Source: Avichristensenella sp031550535
GTDB taxonomy: Bacteria > Bacillota > Clostridia > Christensenellales > Aristaeellaceae
DNA length: 64,000 nt
Assembly (NCBI GenBank): GCA_031550535.1
Contig: JAVBOM010000018.1
Location: forward strand, 82,112 to 146,111
Direction of reading: 5' to 3'
Shown in pieces: positions 42,660-50,971 of the stretch. Below the pieces are notes generated by a model. The model saw only the letters and a program-made list of their open reading frames with translations, did no database searches and was not told the origin of the DNA. Each line of letters starts with the position of its first letter. The first letter of the stretch is position 1. The translations under genes and the position numbers were made by a program.

Positions 42660-43457
42660 ATGCAAAAGCAGTGGGGAAAAAACCGCGCGCATCGCGCCAT
42701 CGCTTTGGCGGTCGCCGCCGTGCTCACGCTGGGCCTCTGCGCGGGCATGCCGGGCGGCGTGGCCATGGCCGCGTACGAGGGGCCGGGCGAACAGGCGCCG
42801 GAGGACGCCGCGCAGGCGTTCCTTATCGCCATGCGCGACGAGGATGTACAGGGGGCCATCGCGGCGTTCGCGATCGAGCGCTATATGGCACAGTATGACC
42901 TGGAACAAGCGCTGCAAACGTATATGGTCTATCCGGCATCGAAGGATGGTCTCTTCCCGGCCACCACACCCATGCTGGCCGCCTTTGGCGTGGAGCTTCG
43001 GCACACGCAGGTCGTCGATGAGATCATCGGCCTGTTCACCCTCTTTCACGCGTATGACCAGATGGAAAACGGGGGTGCGTTCACCGGCGGCTATGTCACC
43101 TTCAAGGGCGACGACATGAACGCGCAGATCACCGCCTTCGCCGACGCCTTTGCCGCCAGCGTGGCGAAGCTGAAAACCATCGAGGTCACGGGCTTTGTTC
43201 CCCCGGAAACGCTGTCCGAGGTATACGGCAGCGCGCGCAACCTGGAAAACATGGCGCGCATCGGAAAAGCGCGCGGTGCGGAGGAATATCGCAGCGTGGT
43301 GGCGCGCTTCACGATCGCGGGCGAGCCGTTCCTGCTACTCTGCGATGTGGCGCGGTACGGCGACGCGTGGTACATGGTCACAACGCACGGCAACATCGGT
43401 TCGCTGCTGGGGGTTGGCGCGCAGATCGGCGCTGTGCCGGAAAGCGCGTTCCAATAA
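42660..43457 (+). CDS. Uncharacterised secreted protein, paralog 1
   Basis: A 265-residue protein of unknown function. The signal peptide (residues 1-36, hydrophobic core ALAVAAVLTLGLCAGM) is followed by MAAYEGPGEQAPEDAAQAFL at the mature start. The N-terminal region EDAAQAFLIAMRDEDVQGAI resembles export-associated NTF2-like folds. It ends with a beta-rich block LLLCDVARYGDAWYMVTTHG shared with the next gene (NIGSLLG). The ATG at 42660 follows AAAGGGG. It forms a two-gene operon with its paralog 18 bp downstream and is useful as the PE63-free comparator. Confidence 0.8.
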   Translation: MQKQWGKNRAHRAIALAVAAVLTLGLCAGMPGGVAMAAYEGPGEQAPEDAAQAFLIAMRDEDVQGAIAAFAIERYMAQYDLEQALQTYMVYPASKDGLFPATTPMLAAFGVELRHTQVVDEIIGLFTLFHAYDQMENGGAFTGGYVTFKGDDMNAQITAFADAFAASVAKLKTIEVTGFVPPETLSEVYGSARNLENMARIGKARGAEEYRSVVARFTIAGEPFLLLCDVARYGDAWYMVTTHGNIGSLLGVGAQIGAVPESAFQ

Positions 43458-43475
43458 CCTGAGGGGGGAACCTAT

Positions 43476-44330
43476 ATGAAACAGAGTACCCAGGACAGGC
43501 GCGCCACGCTTCCCGCCCGCCGCATTATGGCGATGCTGCTCGCGGCATCCCTGGCGTTTGGTTGCGCGCTGTGCGGCGCGGCCCCCATCGCAGGCGCGGC
43601 GGAGGTAGGGATTTCTGGCGAAATCCCCTTATGGCGCCCGATTGTTCCAATCAGCGCCGCCGTCTACGAAGGTCCGGGCGCGGCGACGGCCGAGGACGCC
43701 GTGCGGCTGTATTTTCAAGGGGTGCGGGAGGAGAACCTGTCAAAGATGCTCAGCGCGTTCGCGGTGGAGACGTATGCCGCGAACTACAGCCTGGAGGCTT
43801 ATCTGGAGCGGATGGGGGCCTATTTGCCCAGCATGACGACCCAATTGCCACAAACGAACCCGCTGTTTGACGCAATAAACGTGGAGACCCGCAAAGCGGA
43901 GATTGTGGGCCGCATCTCCTATCAACTGCTCGCCATCGATATGCCGGATCTGGATTTGACAAAGACGACGGCTTTCCCCAGGGCCGAGGGGCAGACGCCG
44001 ATCGCCGATTTCCTGGCGTTATTTGAAAAGAACACGCGAAGGCTCTCGCTTTCCTCATGCCTCGTCATCGGCTTCTTTCCCGCATGGCTGTTCCCCGAGC
44101 AATATGGCAGCGAGCTCAACCAGAAAAACATGGACCGCCAGCGAAAAATCGTCGGCGCGGACGAGATGGGCAGCACCGTGGCATGCGTTATCGCGCGCGG
44201 CAGGCTGTATGTCTTCTGCTGCGATACGGTCCGCTACGGGGACAGGTGGTACATCCTGAACTTTGGCGGCAACATCGGCTCGCTGCTGGGCATTTCGCTG
44301 CAGACGGGCGGCATGGTGCCTGTCTGGTAA
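43476..44330 (+). CDS. Uncharacterised secreted protein, paralog 2, with in-frame PE63 insert after the signal peptide
   Basis: The 284-residue protein is similar to its upstream neighbour: both have a signal peptide, YEGPG at the mature N-terminus, a DVARYGD or DTVRYGD block, and GNIGSLLG near the end. Here, GAA at the end of the signal peptide is followed by EVGISGEIPLWRPIVPISAA and then VYEGPG; the inserted residues are the translation of PE63 (43602-43664). Deleting 63 bp gives GAAYEGPG against MAAYEGPG in the paralog. The insert falls where signal peptidase would cut, so it may form a new mature N-terminus. The start follows GAGGGGGGAACC. Confidence 0.82.
   Translation: MKQSTQDRRATLPARRIMAMLLAASLAFGCALCGAAPIAGAAEVGISGEIPLWRPIVPISAAVYEGPGAATAEDAVRLYFQGVREENLSKMLSAFAVETYAANYSLEAYLERMGAYLPSMTTQLPQTNPLFDAINVETRKAEIVGRISYQLLAIDMPDLDLTKTTAFPRAEGQTPIADFLALFEKNTRRLSLSSCLVIGFFPAWLFPEQYGSELNQKNMDRQRKIVGADEMGSTVACVIARGRLYVFCCDTVRYGDRWYILNFGGNIGSLLGISLQTGGMVPVW
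43602..43664 (+). repeat. PE63 element inside the secreted paralog gene
   Basis: Full 63-bp copy, sense orientation, read in the frame starting GAG-GTA-GGG-ATT. Confidence 0.95.
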
Positions 44331-44462
44331 ACGAGGCTGGCGGAGAAATCCCTACGCCTGATGCCGCGAATGTCCTATCCGGCCGGACTGGCTGCTGATA
44401 TCGCATCAGGAACGGCGTCATCGTGTGTGCTCGGACCGGGGTGCGCGCGGATTTGTTCTACT

Positions 44463-44522
44463 AAAAGCGGCTATGGGGGCTATCGTGCCGGCATTGTGCC
44501 AGCGCGATAGCCCCCATACCGC
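44463..44522 (-). terminator. Long hairpin between convergent genes, terminator of the homoserine dehydrogenase gene
   Basis: TATGGGGGCTATCG / CGATAGCCCCCATA flank a loop that can itself fold. The minus strand continues GCCGCTTTTAG. It could also serve the plus-strand operon. A short PE63-like remnant (GAGAAATCCCTACGCC) lies at about 44343. Confidence 0.7.
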
Positions 44523-44551
44523 ATTATCGACCCTCGCGAACCGCCGCGAAA

Positions 44552-45691
44552 TCAATACTCCGGCAAACCGGCGAAAAACGCCTCCGGGTCGTCCCGCAGA
44601 ATCTCCGCCGCCAGCGCGTGCAGCGCGTCAACAGCCATCGGGCGCGTGATGACGCCCGGGCCGAGCGGCTCCGCGGCAAGCTCCCGCACGCGATCAGCAA
44701 GCGCCGTGCGGATGTAGTACGGATGCCGCTCCGCGCCGTTCTCCACCGGCAGCGACAGTAGCTGCCGATAGGGCGGTGAGGTCTGGGCGCGGATGTCCAG
44801 CAAGTCCTGCACGATGTTCTCCGCCGTGGGGAACCGCCCCGCGCCCTGGCCGAAGAAGGACAGAAGCCCCGTGTTCTCGCCGCAGAGGGAGATGCAGTTG
44901 TGGTTCGTCGGCGTGTGGGCGGCCAGCGCGTCCGGGCCGAGCAATGCCGGCTCCACATACGCGCACAGACCGCCCGCCGTGCGCGCCGCGTTCATCAGCA
45001 GCTTCACGGTCAGCCCGCGCGCCGCGAACGCCTCGACATCCGCCTGCCGGACGTTGGTGATGCCGAGCGTCAACACGTCGTCCACCTCGACAATCGCGTC
45101 AAACGCGAGCGCCGCCGAGATGGCGCACTTGCGCCCCGCGTCCAGGCCGAGCAGGTCGGCGGACGCGTCGCTCTCGGCGTAGCCAAGGCGCTGCGCCTCT
45201 TTCAGCGCGCCGTCGAACGAGAGGCCGTGGTGCATCGCGTCCAGGATATAGTTCGTGGTGCCGTTGACAATGCCGTACACCGACAGCAGCGTGTCCGCGC
45301 GCCGCACGCGCAGCAGATTGTGCAGCCACGGCACGCCGCCGCCCACGCTCGCGCTGAAGCGGAGCTGCACGCGGTGCTCCCCCGCGCCGGATAGCAGCGG
45401 GGCCAGGCCGTGGCTGATAAGCTCCTTGTTGGATGTAACGGCATGCTTGCCCGCGCGGAGCGCCGCCGTCACGTAGCTGAGCGCCGGATGAACACCGCCC
45501 ATGGCCTCCACAACGCAGTCGATTTCCGGATCGCTCAGAATATCGCCGATGTTATCGGTCTGGATGCCCTCCAGCCCTTCAATCGGCCGCAGCTCTAGCA
45601 CGCGGCGCACCCGTATGCCCAGTGAGCCGTCCGCCAGCAGCGCGTATACTCCTCCGCCGACAACGCCATGTCCCAGGATCGCGATGTTCAT
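44552..45691 (-). CDS. hom: Homoserine dehydrogenase
   Basis: The 379-residue NAD(P)-dependent enzyme reduces aspartate semialdehyde to homoserine for threonine and methionine synthesis. The Rossmann start is NIAILGHGVVGGGVY. VVEAMGG and TSNKELISHG follow, and the catalytic core has the HDH signature GIVNGTTNYIL and SDASADLLGLDAGRK. It ends after the catalytic domain, without the ACT domain found in many homologs. The start at 45689-45691 follows AAAGGGGCGAAAG. Confidence 0.92.
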   Translation of the reverse strand: MNIAILGHGVVGGGVYALLADGSLGIRVRRVLELRPIEGLEGIQTDNIGDILSDPEIDCVVEAMGGVHPALSYVTAALRAGKHAVTSNKELISHGLAPLLSGAGEHRVQLRFSASVGGGVPWLHNLLRVRRADTLLSVYGIVNGTTNYILDAMHHGLSFDGALKEAQRLGYAESDASADLLGLDAGRKCAISAALAFDAIVEVDDVLTLGITNVRQADVEAFAARGLTVKLLMNAARTAGGLCAYVEPALLGPDALAAHTPTNHNCISLCGENTGLLSFFGQGAGRFPTAENIVQDLLDIRAQTSPPYRQLLSLPVENGAERHPYYIRTALADRVRELAAEPLGPGVITRPMAVDALHALAAEILRDDPEAFFAGLPEY

Positions 45692-45743
45692 ATCTTTCGC
45701 CCCTTTTCTTCGCATGCGATTGCGTACAAACACATTTCTGTCA

Positions 45744-45771
45744 TTTTATCACATGATTCGACAAACGCAAG
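45744..45771 (-). promoter_or_regulatory. Probable promoter of the homoserine dehydrogenase gene
   Basis: Minus strand TTGCGT (45766-45771) and TAAAAT (45744-45749), 16-bp spacer. Confidence 0.5.
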
Positions 45772-45781
45772 CGGAAAAGCA

Positions 45782-45844
45782 GAGGTGGGGATTTCTGGCG
45801 AAATCCCCTTATGGCGCCCGATTTTTCAAATCAGCGCCGCCGCC
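45782..45844 (+). repeat. PE63 element, intergenic
   Basis: Full 63-bp copy: GAGGTGGGGATTTCTGGCG at the start and TTTTTCAAATCAGCGCCGCC at the end. Lies between the cytidylate-kinase-like stop and the hom promoter. Confidence 0.93.
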
Positions 45845-45924
45845 ATAGAAAAGACACGTGCAAACCATGTGCAAAAGGCGGGCGCAGCCCTCGCCGCGCC
45901 CGCCCCCGCTTTCGTTCATTCGCC

Positions 45925-46524
45925 TTATCCCCGCCAGATCGCCGCCAGTATCTCCACCGACGGATCGATGCCGAGCTTTCCGCTGTTGAGCATCAGGTGG
46001 TAGATGTCCCCGTCCTTCCATTCCGTGCCCGCGACGGTCTTGAAGTAATTGGACCGGCGGCGGTCAAAGCGGCGCAGCGCCGCGTCCGCCTGCTTCGGCT
46101 CCACGCCGTACACCTGGGTGGCGCGCTCCACACGCGCGCCGTCATCCGCGTGGACAAACACCCGCAGCGCGTTTTCCTGGTTCCGCAGCACGCCCGCCGC
46201 GCACCGGCCCACGATGACGCACGGCGTGTTCGCCAGGTCCCGGATGATGTTCGTCTCCGCCAGGGCCAGCGCCTGCGCGCGGGTCAGGTCCACACCCTTG
46301 CCCGCCGTTACGCTGGCCAGCATGTGCAGGCTGAACAGCAGGCTGCCCGTCATGCTCTCCTCAATGGTGGCCATGTCCTCCTGCGAAAACCCCGTCTCCG
46401 CCGCCGCGCGCTCCAATATCTCCTGCCCGTAGCACCGGACGCCCAGCTTTTGGGCCAGCTTCTCTCCGATTTCCCGGCCGCCGCTGGCGTATTCTCGCTC
46501 TATCGCGATTACCTTATAGCGCAT
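45925..46524 (-). CDS. Cytidylate kinase-like family protein
   Basis: The 199-residue product matches the small cytidylate-kinase-2 family: YKVIAIEREYASGGREIGEK with a P-loop-like turn, CVIVGRCAAGVL in the middle, and YHLMLNSGKLGIDPSVEIL at the C-terminus. It probably phosphorylates a nucleotide or related small molecule; the substrate is not proven. The start at 46522-46524 follows GGGGGAAGCGGC. It lies just downstream of the ABC exporter genes, separated by a PE63 copy. Confidence 0.88.
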   Translation of the reverse strand: MRYKVIAIEREYASGGREIGEKLAQKLGVRCYGQEILERAAAETGFSQEDMATIEESMTGSLLFSLHMLASVTAGKGVDLTRAQALALAETNIIRDLANTPCVIVGRCAAGVLRNQENALRVFVHADDGARVERATQVYGVEPKQADAALRRFDRRRSNYFKTVAGTEWKDGDIYHLMLNSGKLGIDPSVEILAAIWRG

Positions 46525-46549
46525 GCCGCTTCCCCCTTTCTTTGTCATC

Positions 46550-46612
46550 GATGGCGGCGCTGATGTGAAAAATCTGGCGCCAGCAAGGGATTCCGCGAGG
46601 AATCCCCACCTC
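46550..46612 (-). repeat. PE63 element overlapping the stop of the ABC exporter gene
   Basis: Full 63-bp copy. The TGA stop of the ABC gene is completed by its first bases (TGAGGTGGGGATTCC on the minus strand). Confidence 0.9.
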
Positions 46613-48488
46613 AGGCCGCCCGCTCAAACTGGCTGTTGTATAGCTCCGCGTAGAAGCCGCCCTTTTCGAGCAGCGCCGCGTGGTTGCCGCTCTCGATGAT
46701 GTCGCCGTCCTTCATCACCAGGATCAGATCGGCGTTTCGGATCGTCGAAAGCCGGTGCGCGATGACGAACGACGTGCGGCCCTCAGTCAGTTTGTCCATC
46801 GCCGCCTGGATGATCGCCTCGGTGCGGGTATCGACGGAGCTGGTCGCCTCGTCCAGAATCAGCAGCGGCGCGTTCTGGATCATGGCGCGCGCGATGGTCA
46901 TGAGCTGCTTCTGCCCGGCGGACAGGTTCGCCTTGTCGTTCAGCACGGTGTCGTACCCCTTGGGCAGCGTCTGGATGAAATGATGCATCCCCACGGCCTT
47001 GCACGCGGCGATGACCTCCTCGTCCGTCACGCCCTGCTTGCTGTAGACAATGTTCTCCCGGATCGTGCCCTCGAACAGCCACGTATCTTGCAACACCATG
47101 CAGAACTGGTCGTGCACGTTCTCCCGCGTGACCTCGCTGATGGGCGTGCCGTCCAGCAGAATTTCCCCGCTGTCCAGCTCGTAGAAGCGCATCAACAGGT
47201 TTACGATCGTCGTCTTGCCCGCGCCCGTCGGGCCGACAATCGCAACCTTCTGCCCGGCCTTGACCGTCGCGGAGAAGTCGTGGATGATGGTCTTGTCCCT
47301 GTCGTATCCAAACCGGGCGTGGCGGAACTCCACGTCGCCCCGCACGTTCGCCAGCGCCTTGGACTTCCCGCTCTCATCGGACAGCTCCTCCTCCTCAAAG
47401 AAGCCGAATACGCGCTCGCTCGCGGCGGCGGTGCGCTGCAGCGTCTGCATCGCCTGGGCAAGCTGGGAGAGCGGCTGCGTGAACAGGCGGATGTACAGCA
47501 TGAACGCGACGATGACGCCGAAGGAGATCGTGCCGTTCATGGCCAGCGCCGCGCCGACCACGCACACGGCCACATACCCGAAGTTCCCGATGAAGCCCAT
47601 GATCGGCATCATGAGGCCGGACAGGAACTGCGACTTCCAGCCGCTGTCGTACAGGTTGCCGTTGATGTTTTCAAACGTCGCCTTGGCCGCCTTGCCGCCG
47701 TTATACACCTTCACCACATTGTGGCCGGAATACACTTCCTCGATATGGCCGTTGATGTCGCCCAGCCCTTGCTGCTGCGCCGTGAAGTGCTTCTGCGATT
47801 TGGACATGATCGCCATCATCAGCCCAAAGCCCATGAAGGTGGACGCGATGGCCGTCAGCGCCAGAATCCAGTTCGTATAGAACATCATCACCAGCGCGCC
47901 GATGAACATGGTGACGGCGCTGACCAGCGTGCCCAGGCTTTGGTTCATCGTCTGGCCGATGGTGTCCACGTCGTTCGTCACGCGGCTGAGCACGTCGCCG
48001 TAGCTGGTGCGGTCAAAGTATTTTAGCGGCAGCCGGTTGATCTTCCCGGAAATACCCGCACGCAGCTTTTTGGAGACGCGCGCCGTCACGCTCGCCATGA
48101 TGGCGCTCTCCGCGAAGTTCAGCAGCGCCGAGCCCGCGTAGAAAAACACGAGCACCACGGCGGTGCCGACCACGGCGTTGATGTCAATCGCGCTCACCAC
48201 CGGCACGCCGTTCACCAGCGCGGGAAGGCCCTTGCTGATTTCGTTGGTCATGTCCTTCAGCCGGTCCGGGCCGATGATCTGCAGCACCGTGCCCAGACCC
48301 GCCGCGACCAGCGCGATCACGATGGCGGGCAGGTAGCTCCGGCAATACGCGATCAGCTTTCCCCAGGTCTCCTTGAAGTTCTTCGCCTTTTCCGTGGAGC
48401 CGCCGCGCATGCCCGGAGGCCCTCCCATCGGCCCGCCGTGGCCCGGACCCCTGTCCGCGGGTTCTCTTTTTTCTCTATTTTGCATCAC
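46611..48488 (-). CDS. ABC exporter half-transporter, subunit 2
   Basis: The 625-residue protein has a cytoplasmic N-terminal tail, six membrane helices (from YLPAIVIALVAAGLGTVLQI) and a C-terminal nucleotide-binding domain. Walker A is GPTGAGKTT, the signature LSAGQKQ and Walker B LLILDEATSSVD. It is preceded by a partner half-transporter whose end overlaps its GTG start, so the two should form a heterodimeric multidrug- or lipid-type exporter of the BmrCD/TM287-288 kind. The MarR regulator upstream supports a role in drug or stress efflux. Confidence 0.93.
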   Translation of the reverse strand: MMQNREKREPADRGPGHGGPMGGPPGMRGGSTEKAKNFKETWGKLIAYCRSYLPAIVIALVAAGLGTVLQIIGPDRLKDMTNEISKGLPALVNGVPVVSAIDINAVVGTAVVLVFFYAGSALLNFAESAIMASVTARVSKKLRAGISGKINRLPLKYFDRTSYGDVLSRVTNDVDTIGQTMNQSLGTLVSAVTMFIGALVMMFYTNWILALTAIASTFMGFGLMMAIMSKSQKHFTAQQQGLGDINGHIEEVYSGHNVVKVYNGGKAAKATFENINGNLYDSGWKSQFLSGLMMPIMGFIGNFGYVAVCVVGAALAMNGTISFGVIVAFMLYIRLFTQPLSQLAQAMQTLQRTAAASERVFGFFEEEELSDESGKSKALANVRGDVEFRHARFGYDRDKTIIHDFSATVKAGQKVAIVGPTGAGKTTIVNLLMRFYELDSGEILLDGTPISEVTRENVHDQFCMVLQDTWLFEGTIRENIVYSKQGVTDEEVIAACKAVGMHHFIQTLPKGYDTVLNDKANLSAGQKQLMTIARAMIQNAPLLILDEATSSVDTRTEAIIQAAMDKLTEGRTSFVIAHRLSTIRNADLILVMKDGDIIESGNHAALLEKGGFYAELYNSQFERAA

Positions 48489-50245
48489 GAAGCCAATTCC
48501 TCCTCGCTCAACTGCGACATGGCAATTTCTTTGTAGACGGCGCAGGTTTCCAGCAGCTCCTTGTGGGTCCCGTGGCCTACCATCCTGCCCTCGTCCAGCA
48601 CGATGATCTGGTCGGCGTCCATGATGGTGCCGATCCGCTGGGCCACGATCATGCTGGTCACGCCGGCCGTTTCCTTTTTCAGCTCCGTGCGCAGCACCCG
48701 GTCCGTCCTGTAGTCCAGGGCTGAGAAGGAATCGTCAAAAATGTAGATTTCGGGCCGGCGGCACACCGCGCGGGCGATGGACAGCCGCTGCTTCTGCCCG
48801 CCGGATACGTTCGTGCCGCCCTGGGCAATCGCCGCGCTGTACGTGCCCTCCATCTTCTCCACAAATTCCGCGCCCTGCGCGATCGAAACCGCGCGCCGGA
48901 CATCCTCCTCCGTGTACGCCGCGCCGCCCCTCTCGCCGTAGGCGACGTTCGTCTCCACCGTGCCCCGGAACAGCACGGCCTTCTGCGGCACATAGCCGAT
49001 CTTGTCGTACAGGGCCTCCTGCTGATAGTCCTTCACGTTCACGCCGTCCACCAGCACCTCGCCCTCCGTCGCGTCAAAGAAGCGCGGCACGAGGTTCACC
49101 AGCGTGGACTTGCCGCTGCCCGTCGCGCCGATGAACGCGATGGTCTCCCCCTGCCGGGCGGTGAAGCTGATGTCCTTCAGCACATACTCGGCAGCGTCCG
49201 GGTATTTGAAGCCGACGTGCCGGAACACCACCTCGCCCGTCAGGCCGGGCTTGCCCTCCGTCACCGTGCCCTCCAGGATGGTCGGTTCCGTGTCCAAGAC
49301 TTCATTGATGCGCTTGGCGGACACGCTGGCCCGGGGCAAGAGAATAAAGATCATCACCAGCATCATGAACGCCATGATGACCTGCATGGCGTAGGACGAA
49401 AACACGACCATGTTGGAGAATAGCGTCAACCGGTCCATCGCCTGCGCCGCGTTGATCAGGTACGCGCCGATCCAGTAGATGGCCAGGCTCAGCCCGCTCA
49501 TGATGAGGCTCATCACCGGCATCATGACGGCCATCGCGCGGTTGGTGAACAGGTTCGTGCTCGTCAGCGCCTCGTTGGCCGCCTCGAACTTTTCCTCCTG
49601 GTAATCCTCCGCGTTGTACGCGCGGACGACGCGCAGGCCGGTCAGGTTCTCGCGGGTCACACGCGTCAGGTCGTCGGTCAGCGTCTGCATTTTGCGGAAC
49701 TTGGGCAGCACAAACACCATGATGCACGCGACCAGGACGATCAGCACGCCCACGGCCACGCCCGTCGCCAGCGTCCATTCCAGCCCCTTGCCCGCGATTT
49801 TCGTCACCGCCCATACGGCCGTGATGGGCGCCTTGATGAGGAGCTGCAGCCCCATGGTGACGAGCATCTGCACCTGCGTGACGTCGTTGGTGGAGCGGGT
49901 AATCAGGCTGGACGTGGAGAAGCGGTTGATCTCTTCCATAGAGAAGGAATCCACCTTGCCGAACAGCATGCTGCGCAGACGCTGGGAGAACGACGCCGCG
50001 ATGCGCGCCGCGAAAAAGCCTACGATCACCGCCGCGACGAGGCTGCCCAGCGCGCACAGGAGCATCATGCCGCCCGCTGACCAGATTTCGCCCATGGCGC
50101 TGCCGGGCGTCTGCACGAGCAGCGTGATTTTCGACATGTAGTCCGGCAGCTTCAGGTCCAGCCACACCTGCGCGACGATAAACGCCAGGCTGATCAGCGC
50201 CTGCGCCCACTCCTTGGGCCGTAAGTATTTGAATATCTTTACCAT
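48485..50245 (-). CDS. ABC exporter half-transporter, subunit 1
   Basis: The 586-residue half-transporter has six membrane helices starting at WAQALISLAFIVAQVWLDLK and a nucleotide-binding domain with Walker A GATGSGKST, signature VSGGQKQ and Walker B IYIFDDSFSALD. The aspartate after Walker B (FDDS rather than DEAT) replaces the usual catalytic glutamate, typical of the degenerate site in heterodimeric exporters. It is the middle gene of the MarR-exporter operon, 18 bp after the MarR gene. Confidence 0.93.
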   Translation of the reverse strand: MVKIFKYLRPKEWAQALISLAFIVAQVWLDLKLPDYMSKITLLVQTPGSAMGEIWSAGGMMLLCALGSLVAAVIVGFFAARIAASFSQRLRSMLFGKVDSFSMEEINRFSTSSLITRSTNDVTQVQMLVTMGLQLLIKAPITAVWAVTKIAGKGLEWTLATGVAVGVLIVLVACIMVFVLPKFRKMQTLTDDLTRVTRENLTGLRVVRAYNAEDYQEEKFEAANEALTSTNLFTNRAMAVMMPVMSLIMSGLSLAIYWIGAYLINAAQAMDRLTLFSNMVVFSSYAMQVIMAFMMLVMIFILLPRASVSAKRINEVLDTEPTILEGTVTEGKPGLTGEVVFRHVGFKYPDAAEYVLKDISFTARQGETIAFIGATGSGKSTLVNLVPRFFDATEGEVLVDGVNVKDYQQEALYDKIGYVPQKAVLFRGTVETNVAYGERGGAAYTEEDVRRAVSIAQGAEFVEKMEGTYSAAIAQGGTNVSGGQKQRLSIARAVCRRPEIYIFDDSFSALDYRTDRVLRTELKKETAGVTSMIVAQRIGTIMDADQIIVLDEGRMVGHGTHKELLETCAVYKEIAMSQLSEEELAS

Positions 50246-50263
50246 GCGAACACCATCCTTTTT

Positions 50264-50716
50264 TTATTGGCCCATATTGGGACCGCGTTGGTCCCGTGAC
50301 ATTTCGGCGATCCTGCCGACGATGCGGACGAGCTCCCCGGCGTCATGCTCGCCAAGATCCGACAACAGCCGTTCCATGTCCCGCAGCATGAACTCGCGCT
50401 CCGCCCTGGCCGCCTCCTCGCCCTCGGGGGTCAGCGTCACCAGAATTTGCCGCCGGTCGTTTGTGTCAATCTGGCGGGCAATCAGCCCCTTCTTTTCCAG
50501 GTTGTTCAGCGCGGCGGCGACGCGCGCGGTACTGATGCCCATCTCGTCGCTGATTTGGCTGGGGTACACGTTGCCCCGGCACTGGTAGAGGTACTGGATC
50601 ATGAAGGCCCCCCCCAGCATGGCATCGTTCATCTTCTTTTGCCGCTTGCCGGGCTTGCCCCTGTGGAGCAGATACATCTTCTCCTGCAGCTCCCGCGCCA
50701 ACGCCGCGTAATCCAT
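50264..50716 (-). CDS. MarR-family transcriptional regulator
   Basis: The 150-residue winged-helix regulator has YPSQISDEMGISTARVAAAL as the recognition region and LIARQIDTNDRRQILVTLT as the wing, the classic MarR DxR motif being NDRR. It heads the operon for a heterodimeric ABC exporter. Its promoter overlaps an inverted repeat, so it likely represses its own operon until a toxic ligand binds. Confidence 0.92.
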   Translation of the reverse strand: MDYAALARELQEKMYLLHRGKPGKRQKKMNDAMLGGAFMIQYLYQCRGNVYPSQISDEMGISTARVAAALNNLEKKGLIARQIDTNDRRQILVTLTPEGEEAARAEREFMLRDMERLLSDLGEHDAGELVRIVGRIAEMSRDQRGPNMGQ

Positions 50717-50742
50717 GCGCCCACCAGCTTTCCAACGAAATT

Positions 50743-50805
50743 ACCTAACACCATGAAATTATCTAATAACGGTAGCATTATATGCCCGTTAGGTTAACGT
50801 GTCAA
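50743..50805 (-). promoter_or_regulatory. Promoter and candidate MarR operator of the exporter operon
   Basis: Minus strand TTGACA (50800-50805) and TATAAT (50777-50782), 17-bp spacer. The spacer contains ACCTAAC, whose inverted copy GTTAGGT lies downstream of the -10 (plus-strand positions 50743-50749 and 50788-50794). Confidence 0.8.
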
Positions 50806-50870
50806 CGAAGAAACTCATTGTTTACAGTTTTTTCATAAGCTCGGCCCCCTGGGTTCTTTGGTCCCGTTCG

Positions 50871-50899
50871 TTGCCTCCGGCTCCGCCCGGTGCTATAAT
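50871..50899 (+). promoter_or_regulatory. Promoter of the PHP-domain gene
   Basis: TTGCCT (50871-50876) and TATAAT (50894-50899), 17-bp spacer; a short PE63 copy follows in the leader. Confidence 0.6.
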
Positions 50900-50908
50900 G
50901 TGCCCGGC

Positions 50909-50956
50909 AAGGTAAGGATTCTATGGCGCCCGATTTTCCAAATCAGCGCCGCCGTC
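50909..50956 (+). repeat. PE63 element lacking most of hairpin 1
   Basis: 48 bp: AGGTAAGGATT is joined directly to CTATGGCGCCCGATT, then AATCAGCGCCGCCGTC. The internal loss of about 15 bp removes the GAAATCC arm. Confidence 0.8.
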
Positions 50957-50971
50957 AGCAAGGAGGACACC

